From Xanthoparmelia taractica (taxonomy: Eukaryota; Ascomycota; Lecanoromycetes; Lecanorales; Parmeliaceae): a DNA stretch of 64,000 bases. Of this stretch, positions 11,043-22,446 are shown one piece after another; the first letter of the stretch is position 1; every line of letters begins with the position of its first letter. The stretch is from positions 217,463 through 281,462 of the forward strand of contig MU853185.1 in the NCBI GenBank assembly GCA_033085395.1, given 5' to 3'. The notes beneath the pieces were generated by a model. That model had not been told where the DNA came from. It made no database searches and saw only the letters and a program-made list of their open reading frames with translations. The position numbers and the translations under genes are program-made.

Positions 11043-11794
11043 TTACTCTTCCTTGCTCCACCTCCGCTCAAGGAGACTCCGCTTACCAGCCGAGCCACAA
11101 GCTTGGCAAGGCGGGTTACGGGTTGGCTGGTTGTTTCCCCACTTCCCATGGCCCTCTCTGCCCGTACCGCCACAAGCAGTGCCAACACAGCAGTGAATCG
11201 AGCCCGTGGCCGGTCCGACAGTCGCACCGTCATCGTAAGGGTAGGTATACGCGGAGCCAGAGCAAGGAGCGAAGAATGGGTCCGGTGGCGAACAGGCGTT
11301 ACACCAGGGCCAAGCACCCGCGTTGTTCTGATACGAGCCTGGGTCCTTCGACCCACCGGGGCCCGTGGGATTGTCGCAGACACCGTCATGCACGGCGGTA
11401 GGGCACGGGGTGCCGGAGCCGAAGAGGTCGATGGCGCAGCCGGAGGAGGCGCCGTTGGCGGAACAGACGACGGGGAGCGTGTAGCCGAGGATGTAGCTGA
11501 CGTCGAAGTAGCCGGTCGGATTCGTTTCGAGTATCGTGCCGTCGGCGTGGGGCTGACCGTCGGCGCCTATGTAGGATATGCCGACTTGGCCATTGAAGCC
11601 GGCACCGAGGTCAGTGCAGCCGGTTGCGGGGCCGGTGTTGGCGTGGTTGTTGAAGGTGTAGTATGCATTTTGGGCGTTGCCGGACCATGTAATGGATAGG
11701 CCGTCAGACCCGTCACATGCTCCGCCGGGGATTGCGCGAACGCTCAGAGGAGCTGCAAGGAGGTCAGTAGAGCCAGTAATTGATGTGCCTGCAT
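11043..11794 (-). CDS. Thaumatin-like Cys-rich secreted protein
   Basis: A long minus-strand frame ending at TAA 11043-11045 encodes about 235 residues with 15 or more Cys and thaumatin-like features: GYFDVSYILGYTLPVVC (compare the xxVSLVDGYNLPM strand of thaumatins) and CSGSAYTYPYDDGATV near the C-terminus (compare CPxAYSYxYDD). It is probably a secreted, disulfide-rich protein of the cell surface. The only ATG after a TATA-like box (11983-11990) is at 11794; it opens a good leader (MQAHQLLALLTSL), but that frame stops after 16 codons and the main frame is shifted by one base there. Either there is a 1-base deletion or error near 11755, or an intron end (CTGACCTCCTTGCAG) marks an unseen upstream exon. 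The C-terminal KRSLLERR is basic. Confidence 0.6.
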
Positions 11795-11982
11795 CGTGGT
11801 GGTTATAATGGTAGGAACGGTACGAAAGCTTAGGTGTGGAATTTGATGATGGTAGCTTGTGCGAATAGACAACCAGTGTCGAGCTTTAGTCGTATATAGA
11901 GAATAGAATGAAAGAGATTGTGTTTGAAGGTTAAGAAGAAGATGCTGTTTGGTATGAGTTGTGACAGTGAGTTGCGACGGGG

Positions 11983-11990
11983 TATATATA
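11983..11990 (-). promoter_or_regulatory. TATA-like box for the thaumatin-like gene
   Basis: TATATATACC on the minus strand lies about 190 bases upstream of ATG 11794, with no other ATG between them. It fits a core promoter for the minus-strand gene but is supported by sequence only. Confidence 0.35.
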
Positions 11991-12107
11991 CATGTATTGA
12001 TAATACTACGGCCATGGATATAGTGCTCTGCTACGTACTTGCCACAGCCAGCGTGGATGTGTTTCAACGTTCTTGGGAATCATAGGGCGAGAAGCAGTGC
12101 AATGTCT

Positions 12108-12390
12108 CCTGTGCTCCTGAAGCTTCCTGACTGCCATGACAGTGGTATCATGTGCTGGATGCCTTGACAAAGTCTTGCGGCTTATCGATCTTAGCCATGT
12201 GGATTTGTTTCACCTTTGCAAGGCTTCATAGATGAGAGCAGCTCAATTTGGTCGAGCGCTCCTGAGTCTTCCTCGCGGCGGCGGTAATAGTAAGAAGAAG
12301 TAGAAGCCTCAAGGCAGTTATGGGGCTTCTCGATCTTAGCCATAGTGGATTTCGTTTCATAAATTGTATTGAGATAAGCAGAAAATAGAG
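12108..12390. repeat. Diverged tandem duplication of about 145 bp
   Basis: Segments 12110-12220 and 12259-12365 align along their length. The best core is CTTATCGATCTTAGCCAT at 12181-12198 against CTTCTCGATCTTAGCCAT at 12327-12344, each followed by GTGGATTT and GTTTCA. GCTCCTGA and a TTCCT occur at matching offsets upstream. The copies are well diverged. A 71-codon minus-strand frame (12191-12406) crosses both but has no family signature. Confidence 0.5.
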
Positions 12391-14518
12391 CTTTAAAGAC
12401 TGCCAACTTGTGTTATGCTAATGCTGTAGTCCTATTGGATTATGACTCCTCGGGCATAGCCTGGGTAAGAGAATGATTCGTTGCAATGCAACAAATCCTA
12501 CGGAAACTAATATCCGAAGAGCCTCAACTGACAATAATTGCCTCTTCAGCGTCAGACCTGAAATGTGAAAATATGTAACGCTTAGTTTGACTCCTATAGT
12601 CCGAAAGGGCGGTTGCCATACGATGGCACAGAACGAGCTTATTCCAGTGCCAAACAGTACATGCGGCAGAATCGTTCTTTGTTGTTTGTGCTGGGTTTTG
12701 TGCACTTTTGAGCACAAGGCCTAAATATTTGGTCGCAATGTTCCAGATTTGGGGGACAGTCACGTGCTGACGGCGGGGCACAGAGAACGCGAGGGCGGAT
12801 CCATCCGCCGTATTTGGGGGCACTACCGCTTAAGATCGTAGGATTTACTTGATCAGGAATCAACGGAGGCTGTGCTACTTATCTAGATATAATTCCCCAG
12901 GTGCAAAGCCTTGCATAGACGTTCTGCTATATCGATCTGGATGTCGGAAGGATCCGAGATACGTTCGCGCTATATTTGTACCTGCATGAACAGCTTCGCC
13001 GTACATGGGTATGAGCAGTGGCATAAGATCTATGCGAAGAAACCTTCCCATAGTCTCGAAGAAGGGCCTTTTCACGAGCGCCACGTGCAGGACCGTTTCG
13101 AAATCCTGCAGGATCCAACAGCGACGGGACATCCTCCGCTCCGGCCAGAGCCTCGTAAAGCTTCCAATAATGGACTCGAATCCGATGAATTCGAAACACG
13201 TTCTTTGCGATTGTCTTCCAAGATTTTATATTTTCAGAAGATAGCCGCTTACTCGTTTGTTGCCCAAGTTCTGGCCCGATATAGTCATTCTAGTGGGAAT
13301 TCCTTCTAGGCAGCTTATATTAATGACTTCTAGACGACGTAAAGAAATAGGCCGTAAGAGGGGCAAGAAAACTTATTATCGCTGATCGCATGTATACCTA
13401 ATGTCAAAGAAAAGCTCTGATGATGGACGCTTCACAATGAGACAATACGGTAAGTTGAGAGCAGCGATATATATGTAAAGAGCCCCCTTGGCTCTTCAAT
13501 ACATCGTGAACCTTTTGATTGAATCAATATCGCGATAAGCGATGATGAAAACGCGAAATGCCCTTTGCTAAGAGTTGCTCGGCAAGGGAGGTCATCGTGA
13601 GTCGGCCACGCTAGTATCGAAACGGCCTAGTGTAAATCAAGTTTGCCCCAGCCTTGTTCTAAATATATTTACGCCGTAGCAAGGAGCTCATAACACTTTG
13701 AATACAACTCTTATATTGCGGCGATGGCATACCTATCGTTGTATTCGTATGAGGGGGAATTTATCTGGTGTCCCAGCGCTTGTTGCTGTAGGCACTGAAA
13801 ACTCAAGAAATAGATGGTCGACTTAGTGGCAGAGGACAAGTGGCCATTAAGCATATCATTGCAACCGCTGGATCCAGGACGGCGATCAGGAGTGAAGATT
13901 CCTGATCGTGTCATGAATGTTGCTAGACTCTTGTGATCTATATCGAGATGCTCTTGGCTTTTTTGTCAATGGCGAGCTGCGACGCTGATCGAAGGGGAAA
14001 GGCAGAGTATCCCATGAGCCCATCAGTTTTTCGTTTGGTGAATTAGTCGCTATGCGACGTTCCTCCGCGGTCATTATTACTCTTATTGTTGTTTTCCTGT
14101 ACAAGGTGGAATTCATTATGCCTCGTGTTTGTAAATTCTTACTATCGAGATCTATCAAATTTCCCATTCGATGCAATGTTCTTGAGACACTACGATACAG
14201 CCAGCATACTTAACTCCGCCGTCCCCGGATCTACTTGGCAAGCTGTGACTTCCATAATGATTACATGCCTATTTTGGTAGTTCTCTACGAATCCACCGTA
14301 CGAGACTGTGGCTGTGCATACGAGATGACGGAGGAGGCAAACCTTGGCATCATCCCCAGCCTCGTTCAAAATATTCATAGTCAAGCTTTGAATAAATCCT
14401 TGCTTTCGACACACTACAACCTCAGCATCAGCAGTCGCAAGTCACGGCCACACCAGCACCCTTTCCTATCATGTACTGTGCTCAACCACAGCCCTTAGGA
14501 GACGCCTTACCTAGAACC
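12391..14518. other. No confident gene; several short shadows
   Basis: Minus-strand frames at 12418-12863 and paired frames at 12875-13309 on both strands lack codon bias or motifs. A minus-strand frame at 13886-14176 is charged (MTAEERRIATNSPNEKLMG) and could be a small divergent gene, but nothing confirms it. The 300 bp before 14519 should hold the promoter of the small secreted protein. Confidence 0.35.
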
Positions 14519-14966
14519 ATGAAGGCTTCTGCCTTCCTCCCTCTCCTTTCTTCCCTTCCAGCTGCTCTCGCAGTGCCAATGCCAGTCGCAGTCCCTGTCG
14601 CATTTGGCCCACTCGCCAGCCAGAACGGCATCTCTTTCATCGACTGCTCGGAATGTCATTACGGGTACACTGCCCGACAACACGGCACTTTTACTTGCGC
14701 AGCGAATGTCCATGTGTACTGTAATGCATGAGCATTAGGCTCACTTTTCATACTATTCCAGTGGCGGCGGCCCAGTTTCTGAAGATGCTATACACATCTT
14801 CGGATGCGGCGACCGTGGTCTCCGCGACTTGAACCGGGGATCTTACGGCAAAGTCTGTTCGCTCGCTCGCGAAACGCCCACAGAACGCGGGGAATGTAAA
14901 TGTGACAACCACTCTACTCTTCAAATACCGATAAGTCCGCAGTCAGCGCACGTTCCCGCATGCTAA
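14519..14966 (+). CDS. Small Cys-rich secreted protein (effector-like)
   Basis: Two exons, 14519-14715 and 14762-14966, with a 46-bp GT-AG intron, give 133 codons. The intron was inferred because the first frame stops 15 bases beyond the donor while a coding frame starts just after a CCAG acceptor. Residues 1-19 form a clear signal peptide (KASAFLPLLSSLPAALA). The mature part has eight Cys, including CSEC, a CKC pair near the end and a Cys as the final residue. That size and Cys content is typical of fungal small secreted proteins, some of which act as effectors. No family is recognised, so a role in host interaction is inference. It stands alone, with no co-directional partner close by. Confidence 0.65.
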
Positions 14967-15591
14967 CGGAAAGAGTTGGACGTCTGATGGCTATCGTTGA
15001 CGCGCTGAATGCGAATGTTGATTTAGTAGCGCTAATTCCGGCTACGTTCGTCCGGGTACGGTTCGTCTTCAAAGATTGGAGGTTGAAGGATGAAGCAATT
15101 TCCAGCAACGTAACCACAGCGCTCTCCGTTAGAAAAAAATCTGTGCATTGAATAACTAATCGACGAAGAACAGCCATTTCACGGTACTTGGGCCCCCCAA
15201 CATCATCGGCGCCTCTGTAAGAGCCCCAGATGAGCTTTTTTCATTCCAATTCAATAATAAGGGCCTTTCCCAAGACTGATATAAATTGAACCACTTCCAA
15301 GGATCCACGATTTGATGAACGCAATAGATGTGCCCAAGTATGATGAAGACAGATAAACCTGAAGAGGGCGCTTTTGAGCTTGTCAACCGGCGTGAAATGC
15401 ATCCTTCCATTCAGGATCCTCCCTTTTGAGGTAAGGGAATTATTCAGTTGTAGTCTTGGAGACTTCAATGGATTCTGCGAGTAACCTGGGAGGCTTATTG
15501 CTCCGGATCTCTTCTTCTCCTGGCCTTTCCGAGTCGTTGCTCCATATGATGAGTCTGACTCGCTTCCCATTTTCGACCTTGGTTACAGTTT

Positions 15592-15999
15592 TTAGTTCGA
15601 AGCCCGGGTACTGATGTAGGAGCAATCCGACCGCTGGTCTACCACCTCCTTGACCTTCACTCCTGGGTCCAAGTTGTCATCCTAAAAGTATGAGTTATAC
15701 TTCTGGCGTATAGGTCGTGAAAAAGAAAACGGTCCTGGAAATACTTGTTGCACGGTGCTCTTCTGAACACTGGTGGAGAGTTGCCCTATCAAGTAAAACG
15801 GTCGCCTCCCCATAATGCGAGCGTTCGGCAGACGGTATATCTCCGGATCACGATTCGTAGATTCCTGAATTGAGAATACGCAGCAGTTGTCGATCCCCAA
15901 CCTCAACATTTTCCTTCTTCTTTGAACACGAACACCATTGCAGTATAAGGAAGAACCAAATAACCCGCTTGGGAAACAACCGACAGCGAGCTCAGTCAT
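15592..15999 (-). pseudogene. Unidentified gene relic
   Basis: The minus-strand frame starting at ATG 15999 gives coding-like residues (STNRDPEIYRLPNARIMGRR, LSTSVQKSTVQQVFPGPF). It meets TAG at 15682-15684, then continues in the same frame (DDNLDPGVKVKEVVDQRSD) to TAA at 15592-15594. CAG to TAG would explain the inner stop. Another minus frame just beyond (LKTVTKVENGKRVRLIIWSN, 15440-15625) may be the shifted continuation. No family is recognised. It may be a dead gene or an unsolved intron pattern. Confidence 0.35.
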
Positions 16000-16809
16000 G
16001 AACAGTGAAGCTCTTTTCTTTGATGTTCTTCCAAAACTTCGCCATCAATCACAATTCCCGTACAATGCCCCGCCCTGCCCGCTGTCTTTTCCCCCATCTC
16101 TTTCTATTAGAGGGACCGTACTATATCGTTCATACGTTCGTTCGTTTCTCTGGTCTTGGACGCCGAGTTCTCAGCCTTTTATGGAAACTGATATTGTCAG
16201 TGTTTGGTTCAAGAGACCCGAATTTTCCTACATGTCAAACAGAATCTGGGATGGGGCATTTGCAGATCAAGGGATTAAACGCACAAAGGCGTAAAAGGAG
16301 GTACGTAATTTACCTATCTACCGGGCTCTGGATAGGTATGATGCTAGGATATTCATCTTAAACGAACGGGATTTGAATGAAACATTTTATGTTTTATGTG
16401 TATGAGTTACTTGCTACTGCATCTTCAAGATCACGGTTGGGAAACCGGGTGATGGAGTTGCACGCTCATAGTGTCACCTTGGATGCGGTCCAAAACGTGA
16501 CATCCTTCAGACGCACACAAAGTGACACGGGATTCGCGGCTTCAATGTCTTTGTGATGTGGTGAATCCCATAAAACTATGCAGATCCATACCGAAAAAGC
16601 TACAAAGACGGATCATGATTCAGAACACTTCAAAGGAGTTAATTTAACACACATTGCGTGTGGGTGATTGTACAACCACAGAATCCTTCCTGGTTTGGAA
16701 CTTTGTTTTTTATCCTACAAATAACGTCAATAGGTACGTAACTATCGCCTCGGTCCAATAATCGCACACCGACTCTCGAAAACCGCAGCGGTCACAAAGC
16801 CCAACAACT

Positions 16810-17493
16810 ATGGCCGAACAATTCCTCCATCAACTCCCCCGCGTCCGCAGAGGCGTCTTGGGAAAACCAGACCAGCGCTGCTTCATCTGCATGGAAGACT
16901 ACGGCACCGTGCCTTCCGCAAACGGCATCATCGAACGCGCCGTCAGACTGCCCTGCGGCCACATCATGGGCTCCGAGTGCATCGCTATCTGGGTCTCATC
17001 TACTGCCGGTGCTGGTAAAAAAAACAACAACACCTGCCCCGTATGCCGGCACGTGTTATTCGAAAACGAACACTTACCGATGTCGGCATCGTGGGCTGAG
17101 CATATGAGGATCCACACCTTGCTGTTCCATCGATGCGTGGGCATTTGCGCGATGATGGAATTGGGGCCGGAGGTCCAACGCTTGGCGACATGGATTGCGA
17201 ATCGCGAGCACGACCGTGTCAGGCTCGAAGAACGGAACAATAACGCCGTGGTTGCTGTGGCGGCTGCGAGTGTCTACATGGCGAGTCATGTGTTGAGCGA
17301 CGCGAGGTCTGGGGAATTGATCGCGAGCTGCGTGCATTTTGATGTTGGGGTTAATGCGATCAGGTGTGCTTACACGTCGCTGTATAGCCAACGGTATCAT
17401 CAAGCTGATCAGCTGGTGCTCGCGCGTGCTGGGATGGAGGCGAGGAGGATGGATGAGGTTTTGCCTTCTTCTTTCCGAAGTGAGGCGTGGTGA
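16810..17493 (+). CDS. RING finger protein
   Basis: A single-exon ORF of 227 codons. The N-terminus has a RING-type zinc motif: C24-x2-C27, C49-x-H51, C57 and C76-x2-C79, in a sequence like CFICMEDYG...LPCGHIMGSECIAIW...CPVCR. The usual fifth ligand position is Gly54 rather than Cys or His, a variant common among fungal RING-like proteins; the first site could still bind zinc with another residue. The remaining 140 residues are helical and show no second domain or membrane segment. A RING of this kind usually marks an E3 ubiquitin ligase; substrate and location cannot be told. The ATG has a favourable context (AACTATGGCC). Confidence 0.8.
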   Translation: MAEQFLHQLPRVRRGVLGKPDQRCFICMEDYGTVPSANGIIERAVRLPCGHIMGSECIAIWVSSTAGAGKKNNNTCPVCRHVLFENEHLPMSASWAEHMRIHTLLFHRCVGICAMMELGPEVQRLATWIANREHDRVRLEERNNNAVVAVAAASVYMASHVLSDARSGELIASCVHFDVGVNAIRCAYTSLYSQRYHQADQLVLARAGMEARRMDEVLPSSFRSEAW

Positions 17494-18109
17494 AGGGGGA
17501 CAAAAGGGGCTTGAGTTGGTGACGGACGGCATGATGAGATATAATGACTGGTAAAGCACTGACGCGCGGTTCGCACACACGGCGTTGGCTCTGGTACTTT
17601 GTTGGGAAGGATTGCTAGTTGGACCTTCGAGCTCTTGATTAGGAGCATTCAGTCGTTGTCGCTAGCTGTAGTGCAACTCTGGACGTCGGATAATTCGGCG
17701 GTAAATCAGATGTCCTCCTTCACATTGGCTCTGCAGCGGCCTTTTTATCCGCGTGAAATGGATTCGCCACCAGTAAACCTTCCCACTAAGAATGCTAGTC
17801 CTTTCAATACTAGTTATCGAAGACGACATTATGCAGCCTTAGCGGGCTGGTCTCATCGCATGTCGCCAGATCAGCAGTTGCCATGCGCGAGCCGTCTTTG
17901 TCCCCCCAAGCCGCCCGCACTTCACAAGGTTCAGAAGCGTGATTATTGCCCACCCAAGAGATTGAAACATCTTAGAATTCCAGAGCCGCTCCCGAGATTA
18001 AGCTGGTTTCACTGGATATAGAAAGTGGGATGTCCGCCAACGTTGCTTGCTACTTCGTTTCGTCAAGGCAAAAAGTCGTAGTGCTCTAAGATCTTGGTCA
18101 ATCGTAACA
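17494..18109. other. Intergenic
   Basis: A 140-codon frame at 17599-18021 has no signal or motif and looks like chance. The region should contain the 3' end of the RING gene and the promoter of the next gene. Confidence 0.4.
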
Positions 18110-19205
18110 ATGAAGTCCGTCGTCCAAAACGTGCTTACAACAGCAACAATAGCCTCAGCCGCTGTCCTTCCACCACTCGATCTCCTCTCAAATCCTACTC
18201 CCCTGTCACAACCAAGCCTCGCCACCCTCTCGCCATCCCGCTTTCAACCTCCAACCACAAATCTCTCCCTTCCCTTCTCATCCCGACCAGACAAAGGGTT
18301 CAAAGTAAGCATCTCCATACGTGACGCCTTCCTACCCGTCGATTCCGCGCTCCTGAACATCCTATACTTCATGAGCATCGTCGCCAGCCAGGACTCTACC
18401 CAGAAGCTCCAACCGCGCAGCTACAGCACGCCGAATTATCGAGATGTGAGAATCACGAGTTTTAACTGGACGGAAGCGCGGTTTTTGCTTTGGGGCGTGT
18501 ATTATGGCGTCAGTTATATAGTCAAACACGCACGGTTTCATGATCTGCGTTTGGATCTCTATTGGGAGAACAAGCTGGTTGGAAAAATGAACATTGCGGC
18601 GAGGCGAGTCGCGGGCTTGGTGGGCGGCGCGGCTCAGGCGCCGTTAAATGTAACGGGGAGCGAGGAAGACGAGCCTGCGGGACCCGGATCAGAGGTGGTT
18701 AATGCGACAAATAAAGATCTCGCCTTCAACGCTTCCACGGCACTTCCGGTCACAGCAGGGTTCAGAATCGTCTTCGAAAGAGTCGCCGGTGCTACCCGCG
18801 TAGACCGCAATGACCTTTTCTTGGCTTTCTGTACGGCCTTCCTCCACGTCGCGCAATACCCCGCCGGAAGCCAGATGCGGGCTTTCGAGGTCAAGTCCCC
18901 GAATGGAAAGTTGAGTCTGCATTTGCACGAGCATGGAATCAGCTGTCAGGTCAGTTGAGAGTTGGTAAAGCAACTGCTTGGAGTGTGTGATGATGGAACG
19001 ATAAGGACATGCTGACTTTTGATAATCACAGTACGAAGCCATTAATAGTGCTTTGCTTTATGTACCCATGTATATGATGGAACATCCTGAGTTTGGATAT
19101 ATGGTGGTGGATTTTGTGATTGAGTTGCACGGGCAGCAGGCTTGTATGGGTAGTATTATCAACGAGGCTGGGAGACGGACGCTGGGAGAATCGCAGCTGG
19201 AATGA
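18110..19205 (+). CDS. Secreted hypothetical protein
   Basis: Exons 18110-18949 and 19032-19205 join in frame to 337 codons across an 82-bp intron (GTCAGT...CACAG, with branch-like GCTGAC). The open frame also includes an ATG at 18047, but ATG 18110 gives the natural leader (MKSVVQNVLTTATIASAAVL) and is preferred. The mature protein has N-glycosylation sequons (NLS, NWT, NVT, NAT, NAS), a central segment ARFLLWGVYYGVSYIV and a C-terminal FGYMVVDFVIELHGQQACMG. I do not recognise the family. A secreted or wall-associated location is inferred from the leader and sequons. Confidence 0.65.
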
Positions 19206-19465
19206 AGAAGGAATGAAATGGTGGTAGGCAGAAGAAATCCAGACACGCTTGCACTCGCAGCGCAACTTTGTCGCAGAATGGGGAATACTGTGTCCAGAAT
19301 GCCCGGATAATGGCGAGTGAATAAAGCGTTCTCGTGGCTGACTAACGAACCTTAGCATGCAGCTAGCCCAACCCCCAAGTCCACTCTCTCCTTCTTAAGA
19401 TATCATAAACAACACCGACAGGAGACAAAGGATCCTCAACCCTTCCTTTCCCTTCCCCTCCCACA

Positions 19466-20379
19466 ATGCCCTTTTCAATCCACGTCGCTTCTATAGCCGA
19501 TTGCCCCGCTCTCGCCACCGTCTCCCTCGCCGCATTCAACGACGACCCCATTGTGGGCTATCTGTCACGGCATGTCGCGCCAGATGTGTCCTATGCGTTT
19601 CGACTTCAGTATTACGAACGTAGGTTCCAAGGTAGCGCTCTGAGTGGGTTGAGGGTTTTCAAGGTGGTGGATGAGGCGACGGGGTGGGTGGTGTTTTTCT
19701 TTTTTCTTTTTGGTGTTGATTTTATTGGTGGGGTATGGGATGGGTACTGGATCGAGCAACGAGTAGAAGCCCACAGAACCGGGGTTGAGTATAAGGTACT
19801 AACAAATAGCTATAATGGTAGAGAAATAGTCGCCTACTCCCGCTGGCAAATCCCCCACACCCTAAGCGCCGAGCAGCAAGCCGAAAAAGAGCAATTCGAC
19901 AACTCCACACCCGCCAAACCACCGGGCTATAATACAGAGCTTGGAAAAGAATTCTACGACGCTCGGGATAGATGTCAAGAGAAATGGGTTGATGAAAGCA
20001 AAGACTATTGTGCGTCTTAGCCCTCTGTCCCCCCTTCTCTATCCCTCTCCCTCCTACATACTGTACGCTTCAACCCTCAGTCCAACCCCCCAGGCTCTAC
20101 TAACCACCCACCATCATCACTCCAACAGTCCTTCGAGGTCTCGCGGTATCACCCGGCCATCAGCGGCAAGGCCTAGGCTCGCTGCTTCTTCGCCAAGGCC
20201 TCGCGATGGCGGACGAGGCGGGCGCAAAGACGTATTTGGAGTCCTCGGCTAACGGGGTGCCGTTGTACTTAAGGCACGGGTTTAGACAGGTCGATGATAT
20301 CCCAATCGATATGCGACCCCATGGTGGCCATGGCGTTACATCCGCGAAGTGTATGATGAGGGAGGCTGGGGGGAGGTGA
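19466..20379 (+). CDS. GNAT-family N-acetyltransferase
   Basis: Three exons, 19466-19683, 19822-20009 and 20129-20379, encode 218 codons. Intron 1 (138 bp) contains a perfect TACTAAC, and intron 2 (119 bp) has TACTAACC. The spliced protein reads as a GCN5-related acetyltransferase: an N-terminal segment (ADCPALATVSLAAFNDDPIV), then motif A, LAVSPGHQRQGLGSLLL, with the Q147-x-x-G150-x-G152 acetyl-CoA loop, then ANGVPLYLRHGF of motif B. Fungal genes of this type acetylate small molecules or proteins; the substrate is unknown. Reading through without splicing would give false stops. Confidence 0.85.
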
Positions 20380-21312
20380 TTTGATTGGCGGTGGAGAGGG
20401 ATTTTTGGGTGAATTGGGGGTTTCATTGGAGATTTGGTTGTTCAAAGGTAGGCCGTGGGGGAAACCACGCAAGACTCTGGGATTAAGGAGGCACATGTGA
20501 CCTAAACAGGCCTTTCGATCGCGTTTCCGGGTGCTCGGATTACAGCTCTAACTCTATTAGAGGTCATCCCTACAGCTATCTTGTTCATCTCTGACCAGGC
20601 GTGAAAAGCTATTGCTCGCATCTGCGATATCTAGATCTCCTGAAAATGCGCAATTCAAATTCCGCCAAGCCACAAGGTAGACTGACTTGCTCAGAACTCG
20701 CTCATGAATCGACCGTCCCTAGTCCCCTTTTTCACATCAACCAACGACCGCGGCAACAGCAGTGGATGTCTACAGTATATCTGGCGGAAGAAGAGCGAAG
20801 CAAAGGACATAGAAACCACCTCCGGGCTTATCTAAACTTATAACAGCAATCACGAAAAGAAAGGACTGGATTCTCGTCTCTTCCGAAATCGGAACAAAGT
20901 TCTCTGCGGTTGGCATACTGGTCTCATGTTCTATCAATTTCTGCATCTTCATTCGTGCCTTTTGATTTTAGCAAGCCTCGGGGATCCGAGTGCGCGGCAG
21001 ATTTCGTCTTCTACCCCAGTGGTCAGTTTGAGTCTTCGGAGCTGGAGTCCGGGTCTATGGGGTAGGTGAGGGTAAGGCGTGCACTGACTGTCCTGTCAGA
21101 GAAGTGCATCAAAAGCGACAAGTACAAGTCTCTTTTTCGGTACGATAACGTAGTGGATCGGGCCGTCTGATATAAGTAGCACGGCCGCCCGGTTCCAGCC
21201 CAGCTATAAAAGGCCCAAAAAACATATTTACCTCAATCCAACAGGTAAGTTTTCCAAAACAGAAACCCCATTCAGTGGCAGCCTAACTTTAACAGGTCTC
21301 ATACCCGCCATC
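20380..21312. other. Intergenic
   Basis: No coding frame is convincing. Near the right end, ACAGGTAAGTTTTCC...TTTAACAGG (about 21242-21297) looks like an intron in the 5' UTR of the next gene. Confidence 0.4.
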
Positions 21313-21894
21313 ATGGCCATGATAATCCAACCCAGCTTCGACGTCAGTACCCCCGAAAAGGTATTTCTCCCCTCCCCCCAACCAACCCACAAAACCCCAC
21401 CAAACCCCAACAACTGACCCCCCCCACACCTCTTCCCCCAACAGATGTCCACCTTCCTCCACAAACACCACCCCGCCGACCCCAACGCCAAAAAACCCGT
21501 CCACGCCATCCTTGCCCACGACATTATCTCCCTAGACGCACACCCATGCCTGATATCCGACCCGCCCCAAATATCCCACCTGGAAGGTCTCTCAGGCGGC
21601 GGGTACGAGGACCCCGCGGAGGAGAAATTGGTCCTGGTGCGCGGGAGGAGCGTGGTTGATGGGGAGGAGTATGATCAGCTGTTTGGTGCGGATGGGGGGG
21701 AGGTGGAGTGTTTTGTTGATAGGCATGAGGAGAGGGAGTGGCTTGTTGTATGTTGTTCCTTTTCTTTTCTTTCCTTTCCCTTTCCTTTCTTTTTGGGGGG
21801 AGGGGGAAGGGGGGGAAGAGAGAGACTTATGGGGCTGGGTTGGAGTCGAGTGACTAATGAAAACCTCGCAATTCTTTTTCTGTAGAGGTCGTGA
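21313..21894 (+). CDS. Small unknown protein, faint eIF5A/HEX1 likeness
   Basis: Exons 21313-21360, 21445-21747 and 21886-21894 give 119 codons. Intron 1 (84 bp) has CAACTGAC and a CAACAG acceptor; intron 2 (138 bp) has GTATGT, TGACTAAT and TTCTGTAG. The protein is acidic. A segment HAILAHDIISLDAHPCLISD weakly recalls the beta-strand turn of eIF5A and the Woronin-body protein HEX1 (GxPCKIV), but no hypusine loop is present, so this is only a suggestion. The 3' end is uncertain: after the second intron another frame (REGMRLYLQAPGDPSDTRVM) looks coding to about 22020, so a different donor may be used. Confidence 0.45.
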
Positions 21895-22446
21895 AGGCAT
21901 GCGGTTGTATCTGCAGGCGCCTGGGGATCCCTCCGATACGCGGGTCATGTGGATGCAGCCGGAGAAGAAGATCCCGTGTTTTTGGCTCCTGGCTCGAAAG
22001 ATGCCGGGCAGGGTTTGTATGTGTACCTTGGCTTTGCGTTAGGCTGGACTGACTCTGTGTAAGACTTTAGGATTTACAGTCAGATGGGACTCAATATCAT
22101 TACTGGTGCGAGAGACGCCCCTGGCTTTAGTGCTTAGCGAACGGAGGCTCAGCGAGTAATAAGGGACTATGGCATTCAGAGTTTGGGGGGGAGGGATCAG
22201 CATTCTGGTTTTTGATTACGGCAAAAAATGCCTAGTTTCCGAATTTATAGCTTCTTGTCTCCAGTACATGGTTTGACAAAACCCCTTTTGACACATTGCT
22301 TATATTTGTGGTCGACAAGTTGATCGGAGCAAGTAACGTCGGCTCCCCCTGTGGCACACGCCGATTCTCGACAGAATCTGTAGCCCACAAAAAAACCCCT
22401 ACAGCTTCTCTTCCACCTGATCATCGTTAGCTTCCTTGCATGGTCC
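21895..22446. other. Alternative 3' exon region and intergenic
   Basis: 21897-22016 carries the coding-like frame discussed under the preceding gene. The rest shows no gene. It separates that gene from the convergent minus-strand secreted protein. Confidence 0.35.

Noticed and set aside
11103..11699. 198-codon plus-strand ORF
   Set aside because: Antisense shadow of the thaumatin-like gene, whose minus-strand frame has Cys and domain features.
20129..20200. Apparent 1-base deletion in the GNAT gene (reading ...ISGKA then stop)
   Set aside because: The correct exon 3 frame reads LAVSPGHQRQGLGS, the GNAT motif A. The apparent deletion came from using the wrong phase.
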